Shown: positions 33,989 to 43,126 of the stretch, one piece after another
Numbering within the stretch: position 1 is the first letter of the stretch
Layout of the letters: every line of letters begins with the position of its first letter
NCBI RefSeq assembly: GCF_013113715.1
Contig: NZ_CP053344.1
Span: 3,968,001 to 4,032,000, forward strand
Reading direction: 5' to 3'
Length of the DNA stretch: 64,000 nucleotides
Source: Herbiconiux sp. SALV-R1
GTDB taxonomy: Bacteria > Actinomycetota > Actinomycetes > Actinomycetales > Microbacteriaceae
Made by a program: the position numbers and the translations under genes
The notes under the pieces: generated by a model
The model's input: only the letters and a program-made list of their open reading frames with translations
The model's database searches: none
What the model was told of the DNA's origin: nothing

Positions 33989-35367
33989 TGAGCGCCACCA
34001 CCAACGCCGCCGAGTTCGAGCGGGCGCAGCAGTCCATCCCGGGCGGGGTCAACTCGCCGGTGCGGGCGTTCCGCTCGGTGGGCGGCACGCCGCGCTTCCT
34101 GGTGTCGGCGCGGGGGGCCTACGTCACCGACTCCGAGGGCGTCGAGTACGTCGACCTGGTGAGCTCGTGGGGGCCCGCCATCCTCGGCCACGCCCACCCC
34201 GAGGTGGTCGCCGCCGTGCAGCAGGCTGCCGCGCGGGGGCTCTCGTTCGGTGCCACGACGCCCGCCGAGACCGATCTCGCCGAGCTGGTGCGGTCGCGGG
34301 TGAGCGCCGGAGGGGTGAACCCCGTCGAGAAGCTCAGGCTGGTCTCGACCGGCACCGAGGCCACCATGACGGCCATCCGGCTCGCCCGCGGCTTCACCGG
34401 GCGCGAGCTGCTGGTGAAGTTCGCGGGGCACTACCACGGCCACTCCGACTCGCTCCTCGCCGAGGCGGGGTCGGGGCTCGCCACCCTGGCACTCCCGGCG
34501 TCGGCCGGTGTGCCCGAGGCCGTCGCGGCGCTCACCGTCGTGCTCCCCTACAACGACCTCGACGCGGTGCGGCAGCTCTTCGCCGAGCGCGGCCGCGAGA
34601 TCGCGGCGGTCATCGTCGAGGCGGCGCCCGCGAACATGGGAGTGGTGCCGCCCGCACCCGGCTTCAACGCGGCGCTCGCCGACCTCGCGCACGCGAACGG
34701 GTCGCTGCTCATCCTCGACGAGGTGCTCACCGGCTTCCGTGTGGGCGCCGCGGGGTGGTGGGGGCTCGAGAACGAGGGCCGACCCGTCGCCGAGGTGCAC
34801 CAGGATGCACCCGATGCCCGACACGTGCCGGCCTACGTTCCCGACCTCATCACCTTCGGCAAGGTCGTGGGCGGCGGCATGCCGCTGGCCGCACTCGGCG
34901 GGCGTGCCGAGGTGATGGATTCGCTCGCTCCGCTCGGGCCCGTCTACCAGGCGGGTACCCTGTCGGGGAACCCGATCGCGGTGACCGCGGGCATCACCAC
35001 GCTGAGGCTCGCCGACAGCTCCGTATACGCGGCGCTCGACGCCACCGCGGCCACCATCTCCTCCGCGGTCTCGGAGGCGCTCGCCGACGCCGGCGTGGCG
35101 CACAGCGTGCAGCGGGCGGGCAACCTGTTCAGCTTCACCTTCGGCTCGGCCGTGCCGCCGCGCGACTACGCCGAGGTGCAGCGGCAGGAGGGGTTCCGGT
35201 ACGGGCCGTTCTTCCACGCGATGCTCGACGCGGGCGTGTCACTGCCGCCGTCGGTGTACGAGGCCTGGTTCGTCTCGGCCGCGCACGACGAGGCGGCGGT
35301 CACGCGCATCCTCGACGCCCTGCCGGCCGCGGCTGCTGCGGCGGCGTCGGCGACCAGGCCGCACTGA
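33988..35367 (+). CDS. hemL: Glutamate-1-semialdehyde 2,1-aminomutase
   Basis: PLP enzyme converting glutamate-1-semialdehyde into 5-aminolevulinate. 459 aa. Motifs: [13 protein letters not shown] at the N-terminus, [30 protein letters not shown] and the PLP lysine Lys292 in [19 protein letters not shown]. The start overlaps the hemB stop. A short segment ([15 protein letters not shown]) near residues 270-285 is inserted before the lysine motif compared with the usual core, and the C-terminus has an Ala-rich tail. Confidence 0.97.
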   Translation: MSATTNAAEFERAQQSIPGGVNSPVRAFRSVGGTPRFLVSARGAYVTDSEGVEYVDLVSSWGPAILGHAHPEVVAAVQQAAARGLSFGATTPAETDLAELVRSRVSAGGVNPVEKLRLVSTGTEATMTAIRLARGFTGRELLVKFAGHYHGHSDSLLAEAGSGLATLALPASAGVPEAVAALTVVLPYNDLDAVRQLFAERGREIAAVIVEAAPANMGVVPPAPGFNAALADLAHANGSLLILDEVLTGFRVGAAGWWGLENEGRPVAEVHQDAPDARHVPAYVPDLITFGKVVGGGMPLAALGGRAEVMDSLAPLGPVYQAGTLSGNPIAVTAGITTLRLADSSVYAALDATAATISSAVSEALADAGVAHSVQRAGNLFSFTFGSAVPPRDYAEVQRQEGFRYGPFFHAMLDAGVSLPPSVYEAWFVSAAHDEAAVTRILDALPAAAAAAASATRPH

Positions 35368-35462
35368 CCGTTCATCGGGAACACCGATCCCGTTCACAAT
35401 CGTTATGCAGCATCCTTGAGGAATCGTGCTGATCTTCAGGCAAGCCACGGCAGGATAGACCC

Positions 35463-35840
35463 ATGGCCGTCCTCTTCGTCCACACCGATCGCCTCGAGAT
35501 CAGGCTCACCCGTGCCGAGAAGATGCTGTCGTTCCGGCGCACCGACATCGTGGTGCCGCTCGAGAGCATCAAGTCGGCGGCCCTCACCGACGACCCCTGG
35601 GTCTGGGTGCGCGGCATCAGGGCCCCGGGGGCGGCGATCCCGCTCACCCTCGCCGTCGGCACCTGGAAGTTCCACGACGGCAAAGACTTCCTCCTCGTGA
35701 AGGGCACCCGCACCTCGGTGGTCATCGACCTCGACGACCAGGAGTTCTCCCGCATCATCGTCACCACCTCGCACTCCGTGCAGCTCCTCCGCGCTCTCCG
35801 CCTCCCCCCGGCCGAGGGCACCACCCGCATCATCGACTGA
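35463..35840 (+). CDS. Conserved-looking hypothetical protein, possible PH-like fold
   Basis: 125 aa. Mostly beta strands (VLFVHTDRLEIRLT, KMLSFRRTDIVVPLESIKSAALT) and one C-terminal helix (VQLLRALRLP); the pattern is like bacterial PH-domain proteins, but no decisive motif is present. No signal or membrane helix. It follows hemL after 95 bp with an AGGATA-type stretch before the ATG and may have its own promoter. Function unknown. Confidence 0.65.
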   Translation: MAVLFVHTDRLEIRLTRAEKMLSFRRTDIVVPLESIKSAALTDDPWVWVRGIRAPGAAIPLTLAVGTWKFHDGKDFLLVKGTRTSVVIDLDDQEFSRIIVTTSHSVQLLRALRLPPAEGTTRIID

Positions 35841-35858
35841 GGAGTCGCGCGCTCTCGG

Positions 35859-36854
35859 CTAGAGGGCGACGTCGACGACGGTGCGGCCGCGCACCCGGCC
35901 GGCGAGGATGCGCTCGGCGGTCTCTGAGACGGCGTCGAGACCGATGGTGGTGGTCATCGAGTCGAGGAGGGCGAGGTCGAGCTCGTTCGCGAGGTCGGTC
36001 CAGGCGCGCTCGCGGAGGGCGAGGGGCGCCTCGACCGAGTTCGCGCCGGTGAGTGTCACCGAGCGGAGGATGAACGGCATCACCGTGGTGGGGAGGTCGC
36101 CGCCCGCGGCGAGACCGCAGGCCACGACGGTGCCGCCGTAGTTCGTCTGAGCGAGCACGTTCGCGAGGGTGTGGCTGCCGACGGAGTCGACGGCCCCGGC
36201 CCACTGCTGGCTCTGGAGGGGCTTGCCCGGCTCGCCCAGGGCGGCGCGGTCGACGACCCGCGCGGCGCCGAGCGAGCGGAGGTAGTCGCCCTGCTCCTCA
36301 ACACGGCCCGAGGAGGCGACGACCGAGTAACCCCGGCCGGCGAGCAGCAAGATCGCCACCGAGCCGACGCCGCCGGCTGCACCCGTCACGAGCACCTCGC
36401 CGTCGTCGGGTTCGACGCCGGCATCCTGCAGCGCCAGCACGGCGAGCATCGAGGTGAAGCCCGCGGTTCCGATCGCCGCTGCGCGCTCGGGCGAGATTGC
36501 CTCGGGAAGGTGCAGCAGCGCATCCGGTCGCACACGGGCCTTCGTGGCGAAGCCGCCGTGGCGGTTCTCCCCGATGCCGTCGCCGTTCAGCACGACCAGG
36601 TCGCCCGCCGCGAAGCGCGAGGAGCGGGATTCGGTGACGCGGCCCACGATGTCGATGCCGGGCACCAGCGGCCACTCGCGCAGCACGCCGGGGCGGCCGG
36701 TGAGCGCGAGCCCGTCTTTGAAGTTCACGCTCGAGAAGAGCACGTCGAGGTCGACAGCCTCGTCACCGCCCGACCCCTCGAAGAACTCCTCTTCGTCGAT
36801 CTCGAGCAGCCGCGCCGCCTCGCCCTTCTCCGTCGCCACCATCGCCCGGGCCAT
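35859..36854 (-). CDS. AcuI/YhdH-type zinc-independent MDR oxidoreductase
   Basis: 331 aa medium-chain reductase. Family marks: FSSVNFKDGLALTGRPGVLR (N-terminal), PGIDIVGRV, the NADPH motif VLVTGAAGGVGSVAILLL and CGLAAGGDLPTTVMPFILRSVTL near the C-terminus. Structural zinc cysteines are absent, as in AcuI (acrylyl-CoA reductase) and YhdH. The natural substrate could be acrylyl-CoA or quinone-like enones. A doubled operator-like palindrome lies 65 bp upstream (36919-36980), suggesting tight regulation. Confidence 0.9.
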   Translation of the reverse strand: MARAMVATEKGEAARLLEIDEEEFFEGSGGDEAVDLDVLFSSVNFKDGLALTGRPGVLREWPLVPGIDIVGRVTESRSSRFAAGDLVVLNGDGIGENRHGGFATKARVRPDALLHLPEAISPERAAAIGTAGFTSMLAVLALQDAGVEPDDGEVLVTGAAGGVGSVAILLLAGRGYSVVASSGRVEEQGDYLRSLGAARVVDRAALGEPGKPLQSQQWAGAVDSVGSHTLANVLAQTNYGGTVVACGLAAGGDLPTTVMPFILRSVTLTGANSVEAPLALRERAWTDLANELDLALLDSMTTTIGLDAVSETAERILAGRVRGRTVVDVAL

Positions 36855-36918
36855 CGCTCCGCCTTCCGCTCGCCTCCCTCCACCCTGCCACGCGCATCCG
36901 TTCGGGTGCGACCCGCCC

Positions 36919-36980
36919 CGTTTCTTACGGACAAAGTCCGTCAGGATTGCAGTTACGACGGACTTTGTCCGTAAGAAACG
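36919..36980. promoter_or_regulatory. Doubled operator / long perfect inverted repeat upstream of the AcuI-type gene
   Basis: Perfect 24-bp arms (36919-36942 and 36957-36980) around a 14-base loop. Each arm contains its own near-palindrome: ACGGACAAAGTCCGT (36927-36941) and ACGGACTTTGTCCGT (36958-36972). Their centres are 31 bp apart, about three helical turns. This fits two TetR-type operator sites facing each other; a rho-independent hairpin for the upstream ABC unit is the alternative. No regulator gene is adjacent. Confidence 0.75.
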
Positions 36981-37010
36981 TGGGGACGGGCGGATGAGCG
37001 GCGCGCGCCC

Positions 37011-37814
37011 CTACGAGACGTCGCGGCGCCAGGAGGTGAAGAAGCCGATGACGGTGGCGACCGCCGCGTAGGCCGCGAGCACGAGCCCGCCCTGCCACCA
37101 CTCGAGCCCGGCGCCGCCGCCCGTCATGGCCGCGTAGATGCTCGCGCCCACGAGGGAGTCGCTCGCCGAGCCCGGCAAGAACTGCGCCACCTGCGCCGAC
37201 CAGTCGGTGAACCCCGCCGCCACCCGCAGCAGCGGCTCGACGAACTGGGTGAAGGCGAGCACGATGACGATGGCCGCCACCTGGCTGGGCACGAGGGTGC
37301 CGAGCCCCACCCCGAGTGCCGACCACAGTGCCATGGCGAGGATGCTCCGCCCCACGAACGCCCAGGTCTCGGGCTCGGTGAGCAGCGGGTCGATGCCGAA
37401 GGCGGCGAGCAGACCCGCCCCCACGCCCATCGACGCGATGAGCGCCAGCACGCCGAACACCGCACCGGCCAGGAGTAGCGCCACCACCTTGCCCGTCAGT
37501 ACGTACCCGCGCCGCGGCACCGCGAGGAACGTCGGGGTGAGCGACTGGAACCGGAACTCGCTCGTCACCGCCAGCGCCCCGAAGAGCACCGGGAACACGT
37601 AGCCCACCGAGGTCGCGAAGCTGTACACCAGCGACGGCAGCTGCGCCGACGGGATGGCGGGCCCGTTCGCCTCAGACCCCAGCCCGCCGAGGATGGCGGC
37701 CATGCCACCCGCGCACAGCGCGACGTAGCCCACCATGATGAGCGCGAGCACCCACCACAACCGGGTGCTGGTGATCTTGGTGATCTCGGAGCGCGTGGCG
37801 GAGAGGAGGTTCAC
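37011..37814 (-). CDS. ABC-2-type transporter permease
   Basis: 267 aa, six predicted helices. Start NLLSATRSEITKITSTRLWWVLALIMVGYVALCAGG is typical of ABC-2 permeases of two-gene exporters. A motif LTPTFLAVPRRGYVLTGKVVALL after the second helix is the coupling-helix region. Its ATG overlaps the ATPase stop (ATGA), so the pair makes one exporter. Substrate not deducible. Confidence 0.9.
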   Translation of the reverse strand: MNLLSATRSEITKITSTRLWWVLALIMVGYVALCAGGMAAILGGLGSEANGPAIPSAQLPSLVYSFATSVGYVFPVLFGALAVTSEFRFQSLTPTFLAVPRRGYVLTGKVVALLLAGAVFGVLALIASMGVGAGLLAAFGIDPLLTEPETWAFVGRSILAMALWSALGVGLGTLVPSQVAAIVIVLAFTQFVEPLLRVAAGFTDWSAQVAQFLPGSASDSLVGASIYAAMTGGGAGLEWWQGGLVLAAYAAVATVIGFFTSWRRDVS

Positions 37815-38713
37815 AGCGCACCCTCCTCGCCCACGAGCGCGAGGAACGACTCCTCGAGACCCGTGCGTTTCTGCGACAGACCGGTGAGCGGTATGCCCGC
37901 GTCGAAGGCGAGCCGCCCGATCACCCCCGCCTCGGCGTTCTCGACCAGCACGCCCGAGCGCAGGTTCGACACCTCGTAGCCGGCGGCACGGATGATCTCA
38001 GCAAGCCGGTCGCGGTCGTCGGCGTTCACCTGCACCTGCTTCGACTCGGAGGTGTCGAGGCTCGACAGCTCACCGCGGTGCACGAGCGCCCCGTGGGAGA
38101 TGATGACGACCTCGTCGACGGTCTGCTGCACCTCGCTCAGCAGGTGCGAGCTGATGAGCACGGTGCGACCCTCGGCGGCCATGCCGCGCAGCAGCAGGCG
38201 GATCCACTTGATGCCCTCGGGGTCGAGCCCGTTGATGGGTTCGTCGAGCACGAGCACCCCCGGGTCGCCGAGCAGCGCGAACGCGAGGCCCAGACGCTGC
38301 CGCATGCCGAGGGAGTAGCCGCCCACCCGTCGATTGCCGTAGGCGGAGAGTCCCACCTTCTCGAGGGCCGCATCCGGAGCCGTCTTGGGCAGGCCCGCCG
38401 CCTGCGCGTACACGGCGAGGTGGTTGCGTGCGGAGCGGCCCGGGTGGAAGCTCGCCGCCTCGAGCGACGCGCCCACCGTCGCGAGCGGGGAGCGCAGTTC
38501 GGCGTACGGGGTGCCGCCGAAGGTCGCCGCACCGGAGGTCGGGCGCACGAGCCCGAGCAGCATGCGGAGGGTCGTCGTCTTGCCCGCGCCGTTCGGGCCG
38601 AGGAACCCGGTGACCTGCCCGGGTTCGACCGTGAGGGAGAGGTCGGAGACGGCGTTCACGGCGCCGAACGACTTCGTCAGATGTGCGAACTCGATGGGTA
38701 CGCCGGTGGGCAT
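37811..38713 (-). CDS. ABC transporter ATP-binding protein (DrrA/CcmA-like)
   Basis: 300 aa. Walker A GPNGAGKTTT, Q-loop region, signature YSLGMRQRLGLA (variant of LSGGQ), Walker B VLVLDEPINGLDP and H-loop ISSHLLSEV are all intact. A C-terminal extension after about residue 215 is usual in drug/antibiotic-type exporters. First gene of the two-gene exporter; ATG start at 38713. It is divergent from the LssY-domain gene. Confidence 0.94.
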   Translation of the reverse strand: MPTGVPIEFAHLTKSFGAVNAVSDLSLTVEPGQVTGFLGPNGAGKTTTLRMLLGLVRPTSGAATFGGTPYAELRSPLATVGASLEAASFHPGRSARNHLAVYAQAAGLPKTAPDAALEKVGLSAYGNRRVGGYSLGMRQRLGLAFALLGDPGVLVLDEPINGLDPEGIKWIRLLLRGMAAEGRTVLISSHLLSEVQQTVDEVVIISHGALVHRGELSSLDTSESKQVQVNADDRDRLAEIIRAAGYEVSNLRSGVLVENAEAGVIGRLAFDAGIPLTGLSQKRTGLEESFLALVGEEGAL

Positions 38714-38846
38714 CGATGGTTTCCTGTCGGTGTCCGGGGAAAGAAAGCGCGGCGACGCCGCCCAACCAGCCTAGGGTGGCGTTCGGGCGTTGTCACAGCA
38801 TTCCCACGAAGCTGGCACAATCGCTCGGGAAGGAAGGATGCTCCCG

Positions 38847-40307
38847 ATGGCCGATCCGAGCGCCGAGGAGCTCGAAGACGCCGGTCTCGTCGAGCACATC
38901 AGACGACGCACCCTGCGCGGGTCGGTGGGGCTCGTCGTCGACAGCGCGTTCTTCCTCTTCGGCACGCTGGCGACCGCGTGGCTCGCCTTCCTGGTGGCGA
39001 CCGAGTCGTTCGCGCGCGGGTGGCAGCAGCTGTGGTTCCTCGTCGTGTTCTGGCTCGTCGTGGCGTACCTCCTGCTGCCGCGGGTGCACAGCATCCTGAC
39101 CCTGTTCTACGTTCCCGACTACTTCATCGGCCGGGCGAAGACCCGCGAGGGCCTGCTCGGCGACCCGGTGAACGTCGCCCTGCGGGGCACCGAGCAGCAG
39201 GTGCACGAGGCGATGGTGCGGGCCGGCTGGCACCAGGCCGACGACATGGGCCTCACCTCGGCGCTGCGCACCGTGCGCGCCACCCTGCTGCGCCGCAGCT
39301 ACCCGGGCGCGCCGGTCTCGCGCCTGTTCCTGTTCGGCCAGCTGCAGGACTTCACCTATCAGCAGGAGGTGGAGGGCAACCCGGCCAAGCGGCATCACGT
39401 GCGCTTCTGGCGTTGCCCCCCTGGCTGGCTGCTGCCCGGGGGCCACGAGGCCGACTGGATGGCCGCCGGCACCTACGACCGCAGCATCGGTCTGTCGTTC
39501 TTCACGCTGCAGATCACCCACCGCATCGACAAGGACACCGACCGGGAGCGCGACCACATCGTGAGCACCCTGGTGGAGGGCAACCCGGATGCGTCGGTGC
39601 AGCTGATCAAGAACTTCTCGACCGGCTACCACCACGTCAACGGCGGGGGCGACGCCATCGTCACCGACGGCGACCTGCCCGTGATCGACCTGCGCGAGGT
39701 GCCGGTGGGTCAGGATGCGGTCGACGGCCGGGTAGGAACGGCCCCGCCCTCCGAGCGGCCGGTCGCGCCGACCCCGGCAGCCGTGTTCACCGAGTCGCCG
39801 ATCGCGAGCACCCGGCGGCCCGCCTCGATCTACCTCGGGGTGCTGCTGATGGCGGCGCGCATCCTGTCGGCGCTCGGGGCGGTGGTGGTGGTCGCGTTCT
39901 CGCTCGGCGACGGCGAGATCGACTTCAGAACGCTGACCGGCGCGCTCACCCCCGCCGACGCACGGTACCTGGCGTCGGTGGTGGCGGCGGTGTTCGTCAC
40001 CGTGGCGCTGCTCATCATCGCGTTGTACACGGTGCTGGCCTTCCTCATCTATCACGGGCACAACTGGGCGCGGTTCACCGGCATGGGCATCAGTGCCGCC
40101 GCCGTGGTCGTGACGGCTATCGACTTCGCGAAGGGCGGCCCCCAGATCACGCTGCAGACGAACCTGGTGGGGCTGTCGTTCGACGTGCTCGTGCTGCTCG
40201 CGCTGTCGGGCACGGAGGCCAGGCGGTTCTCGCACCGGCGGGCGGTGGAGCGGCGGCAGGCGCGCGAGGAGCGCCGGGCGGCGGCTGCGGGTGCGGCGGG
40301 TTCATGA
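38847..40307 (+). CDS. Membrane protein with LssY C-terminal domain
   Basis: 486 aa. Two N-terminal helices (about 30-52 and 62-82), then an LssY_C-like soluble domain (about 105-275: VNVALRGTEQQVHEAMVRAGWHQAD, RLFLFGQLQDFTYQQEV, DRSIGLSFFTLQITHRID), a disordered linker and at least three C-terminal helices. The ATG at 38847 is favoured because GGAAGGAAGG lies 9 bases upstream; the ATG at 38838 touches that site. ATGA overlap with the nitronate monooxygenase gene. Function of LssY domains is unknown, possibly lipid-related. Confidence 0.82.
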   Translation: MADPSAEELEDAGLVEHIRRRTLRGSVGLVVDSAFFLFGTLATAWLAFLVATESFARGWQQLWFLVVFWLVVAYLLLPRVHSILTLFYVPDYFIGRAKTREGLLGDPVNVALRGTEQQVHEAMVRAGWHQADDMGLTSALRTVRATLLRRSYPGAPVSRLFLFGQLQDFTYQQEVEGNPAKRHHVRFWRCPPGWLLPGGHEADWMAAGTYDRSIGLSFFTLQITHRIDKDTDRERDHIVSTLVEGNPDASVQLIKNFSTGYHHVNGGGDAIVTDGDLPVIDLREVPVGQDAVDGRVGTAPPSERPVAPTPAAVFTESPIASTRRPASIYLGVLLMAARILSALGAVVVVAFSLGDGEIDFRTLTGALTPADARYLASVVAAVFVTVALLIIALYTVLAFLIYHGHNWARFTGMGISAAAVVVTAIDFAKGGPQITLQTNLVGLSFDVLVLLALSGTEARRFSHRRAVERRQAREERRAAAAGAAGS

Positions 40308-41380
40308 CGACCGACGGCTCCGGCGCGAGGAGCGAGGGCCGCCTCCTCGATCTGCGCCGTCTCGCGCGCCCCATCGTGCAGGCACCCATGGCGGGAGGGC
40401 CGTCGACGCCGGCGCTCGCCGCGGCGGTGGGCGAGGCCGGGGGCCTCGGCTTCCTGGCGGCCGGCTACCTCTCCCCGGAACGCTTCGAGGCCGACATCGT
40501 GGCGACCCGAGAGCTCACGCGCGCTCCGTTCGGCGTGAACCTGTTCGTGCCCGCGCCCTCGGTCGCCACACGCGCCGCCCTCGACGCGTACCGCGCCGAA
40601 CTCGCCCCGGAAGCCGCGCGCTACGGCGTCGAGGTGGGGCAGGCCCGGCCCGACGACGACGGGTGGGAGGCCAAGCTCGAGATCGTCGAGCGGCTGCGCC
40701 CCGCCTTCGTGAGCTTCACCTTCGGCAGCCCGACGGGCGCGGTGGTCGAGCGGATGCACGCCGCGGCCGTCGCCGTCGCCGTCACGGTCACGAGCGCCGA
40801 GGAGGCACGTGAGGCGCTCGCCGCGGGAACCGACGCGCTCGTCGTGCAGGGGCCCGACGCGGGCGGTCACCGCGGGACCTTCGACCCGTCGGCGACACCG
40901 CCCGGTGAGCCGCTGCCCGAGCTGCTCGCCGAGGTGGCGAGGGTGGTACAGGAGCGGGAGGTGGCCGCGGTCGCCGTGGTGGCCGCGGGAGGTATCTCGA
41001 CGCGCGAGCAGGTGACCGCGCTCCTGGCCGCGGGCGCCGACGCGGTGCAACTCGGCACGATGTTCCTGCTGGCCGACGAGTCCGGCACCAGGGCCGCGCA
41101 CGCCGCGGCCCTGCACGACCCGCGCTTCAGCCGCACCGCCGTGACCGCCGCGTTCTCGGGACGGTACGCGCGGGGGCTCGTCAACCGCTTCATCCGTGAT
41201 CATGACGGCACCGCGCCGCTCGGCTACCCCGAGGTCAACCAGCTCACCTCGCCGCTGCGGGCGGCAGCGGCGGCAGCGGGTGACGCCGACGGCATCAGCC
41301 TCTGGGCCGGAATGGGATTCGGTGCCGCCTTCGCGGCTCCGGCCGCCGCGATCGTCGAGCGACTCTCTTCCGTCGACTGA
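40304..41380 (+). CDS. Nitronate monooxygenase-family FMN protein
   Basis: 358 aa TIM-barrel flavoprotein. Motifs: PIVQAPMAGGPSTPALAAAV at the start, FGVNLFVP, VVQGPDAGGHRGTF, VVAAGGISTREQV and GADAVQLGTMFLLADESG, together the NMO/2-nitropropane dioxygenase class I signature with the His in AGGHRG as catalytic base. It detoxifies propionate-3-nitronate-type compounds in characterised members. Its start overlaps the LssY-domain gene, an unusual partnership. Confidence 0.92.
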   Translation: MTTDGSGARSEGRLLDLRRLARPIVQAPMAGGPSTPALAAAVGEAGGLGFLAAGYLSPERFEADIVATRELTRAPFGVNLFVPAPSVATRAALDAYRAELAPEAARYGVEVGQARPDDDGWEAKLEIVERLRPAFVSFTFGSPTGAVVERMHAAAVAVAVTVTSAEEAREALAAGTDALVVQGPDAGGHRGTFDPSATPPGEPLPELLAEVARVVQEREVAAVAVVAAGGISTREQVTALLAAGADAVQLGTMFLLADESGTRAAHAAALHDPRFSRTAVTAAFSGRYARGLVNRFIRDHDGTAPLGYPEVNQLTSPLRAAAAAAGDADGISLWAGMGFGAAFAAPAAAIVERLSSVD

Positions 41381-41392
41381 CCGGGCCGGGCC

Positions 41393-42637
41393 TCAGGCGG
41401 TCGCGGCGACCGTGCCCGTGCGGGCGCGCAGCACCGACGCGACGCCGGCCGCGAGAGCGACCACCGCGCCGTAGAGCAGCACGGTGAGGTGCAGCCCGAT
41501 GGCCGAGGTGAGGAGTCCCGCGATGACCGCGGGCACGCCGAACGACAGATACGACACGATGTACAGTGCTGCGAAGAGCTCGGCCCGCTCGTGCTGGGTG
41601 GTGAGGGGGACGAGCGATCCGATGGTGCCCATGAAGGCCGTGCCGAACCCCGTTCCCGCCACCACGACGGCCACCACATATACCGGCAGCGAGCCCAGCA
41701 CGAGGGCGAGGAGCATGATCGCGGTTCCCGCGGCCAGCGCGACGGCGCCGTAGACGGCCGGCACGATCGGGCGCCGGCGGTAGAGCGCGAACGCGGCGAC
41801 CGCCCCTGAGGCGGGCAGCACCCCCACCACCAGCGCCGCGCCGAGCTCGCTGCTCACACCGAGTTCGGCGTGCACGATGCTCGGGCCGAGCGAGAAGAAC
41901 AGCCCTCCGGTGGCCCAGCCGGCCAGCACGATCGGCACACTCACGCCGAACAGCTTCCGAGCCGCGGCGGGGACGGATGCGCGGGGCCGCAACGCCGCCA
42001 TCCAGCCGCGCTCCCGGGGCGAGGTCTCAAGCACGGTGAAGATGAGCGCCGCGATGAGCAGGTAGGCCACCGCGAGGGGCACGAAGGTCCAGGTCGCCGC
42101 GTCGGCGACGGTCTGCAGCAGCACGCCCGCGATGATCGTGCCGAGGGCGAGGCCCCCCATGGGGGCGAGGGTGTTGAGCAGCGTCGCGTTCTGCGGCCGG
42201 GCCGGCGGCGCGAAGTCGGCGATCGTCGCCGAGAGCGTCGAGATGAGGGCGCCGCTCGCGAGGCCCTGCACGACGCGGGCGAGGTAGAGCACGCCGCCCG
42301 AGTCGGCGCGCCAGAGCATCAGCACGGCGACGGCGAGCAGCACGAACCCCACGGCGATGACGGGGCGCCGGCCGAGGTGGTCGGAGATGGAGCCCACCGT
42401 GAGCAGGGCGATCAACAGCGCCACGGCGTAGATGGCGAAGGCGACGGTCACGCCGATCGCCCCGATGCCGAGGCGCTCCTCCAGTTCGGGGTAGAACGGC
42501 GACGGGGCGCTCGCTCCGGTGAGCATCAGGGTGCTCGCGGCACCGGTGAGGGCGAAACCCAACCGGCGACGGGGGAGGCTCCCTGCCGGGGTCGGGGCGG
42601 GGGCGACGACCGGGGTGGACTTCGTCGCGAGGCTCAT
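41393..42637 (-). CDS. MFS transporter, probable drug exporter
   Basis: 414 aa, twelve helices. The loop after helix 2 reads GSISDHLGRRPVIAVG, the conserved MFS motif A (GxxSDRxGRR). The N-terminal tail is Pro/Thr-rich and cytoplasmic. ATG 42637 is chosen over a longer frame because that would run through the operator region. It is divergent from the ArsR-type regulator at 42723, which probably represses it. Confidence 0.9.
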   Translation of the reverse strand: MSLATKSTPVVAPAPTPAGSLPRRRLGFALTGAASTLMLTGASAPSPFYPELEERLGIGAIGVTVAFAIYAVALLIALLTVGSISDHLGRRPVIAVGFVLLAVAVLMLWRADSGGVLYLARVVQGLASGALISTLSATIADFAPPARPQNATLLNTLAPMGGLALGTIIAGVLLQTVADAATWTFVPLAVAYLLIAALIFTVLETSPRERGWMAALRPRASVPAAARKLFGVSVPIVLAGWATGGLFFSLGPSIVHAELGVSSELGAALVVGVLPASGAVAAFALYRRRPIVPAVYGAVALAAGTAIMLLALVLGSLPVYVVAVVVAGTGFGTAFMGTIGSLVPLTTQHERAELFAALYIVSYLSFGVPAVIAGLLTSAIGLHLTVLLYGAVVALAAGVASVLRARTGTVAATA

Positions 42638-42697
42638 CTGCGCATCCTTCGGTTCCAGAATTTTCGAACGGATGCACACGCTACTCGCGTCCGCCCG

Positions 42698-42710
42698 ATA
42701 GTTCAACTAT
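42698..42710. promoter_or_regulatory. ArsR-type operator in the MFS/ArsR divergent region
   Basis: ATAGTT-C-AACTAT, perfect 6-bp arms around one base, 12 bp before the ArsR start and 60 bp before the MFS start. It is an AT-rich dyad in GC-rich DNA, fitting autoregulation by the winged-helix protein. Confidence 0.75.
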
Positions 42711-42722
42711 TCTCGAACCATC

Positions 42723-43058
42723 ATGGCCACGGCGTCCGATCTGCCCCACCCCGAGCGCGAAGCACTGGAGCTCTCGACGGTGCTCTTCGCGCTCAGCGAC
42801 CCCGACCGGCTTGAGATGGTGCGGCAGTTGCGCGACGGGGCGATGGACGCCGCGAATTGCAACGCGCTCGACCCTGAGATCCCGAAATCGACGAAGTCGC
42901 ACCTCATGAAGGTGCTGCGGGAGGCGGGCGTCATCCGCAACGAGCCCAATGGGCGCCGTCGCACGCTCACCCTCCGTCGTGACGACCTCGACGCCCGGTT
43001 CCCGGGCCTTCTCGACGCCGTGCTGGGCGGGCTCGACTCAGGGCAGGGCTCTCGCTGA
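42723..43058 (+). CDS. ArsR-family winged-helix repressor
   Basis: 111 aa. Winged helix: LFALSDPDRLEMVRQLRDG, then SKSTKSHLMKVLREAGVI-like recognition helix (KSTKSHLMKVLREAGVIRNE) and wing GRRRTLTLRRDDL. Two cysteines do not form the CxC metal motif of arsenic sensors (only one Cys is visible in AANCNAL), so a non-metal ligand or redox signal is more likely. Divergent MFS gene and operator indicate its target. Confidence 0.9.
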   Translation: MATASDLPHPEREALELSTVLFALSDPDRLEMVRQLRDGAMDAANCNALDPEIPKSTKSHLMKVLREAGVIRNEPNGRRRTLTLRRDDLDARFPGLLDAVLGGLDSGQGSR

Positions 43059-43126
43059 GCGTCTGAGGTCGCCAGCCGAGCGGCTGAGGTGACCAGCCGA
43101 GCGCTGTCGATTGGCGGCCGAGCGGC

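Noticed and set aside
36919-36980. Insertion-sequence end or tRNA-like/riboswitch element
   Set aside because: No transposase, no target duplication, and no fit to a known riboswitch. The internal symmetry of each arm fits a protein-binding site better.
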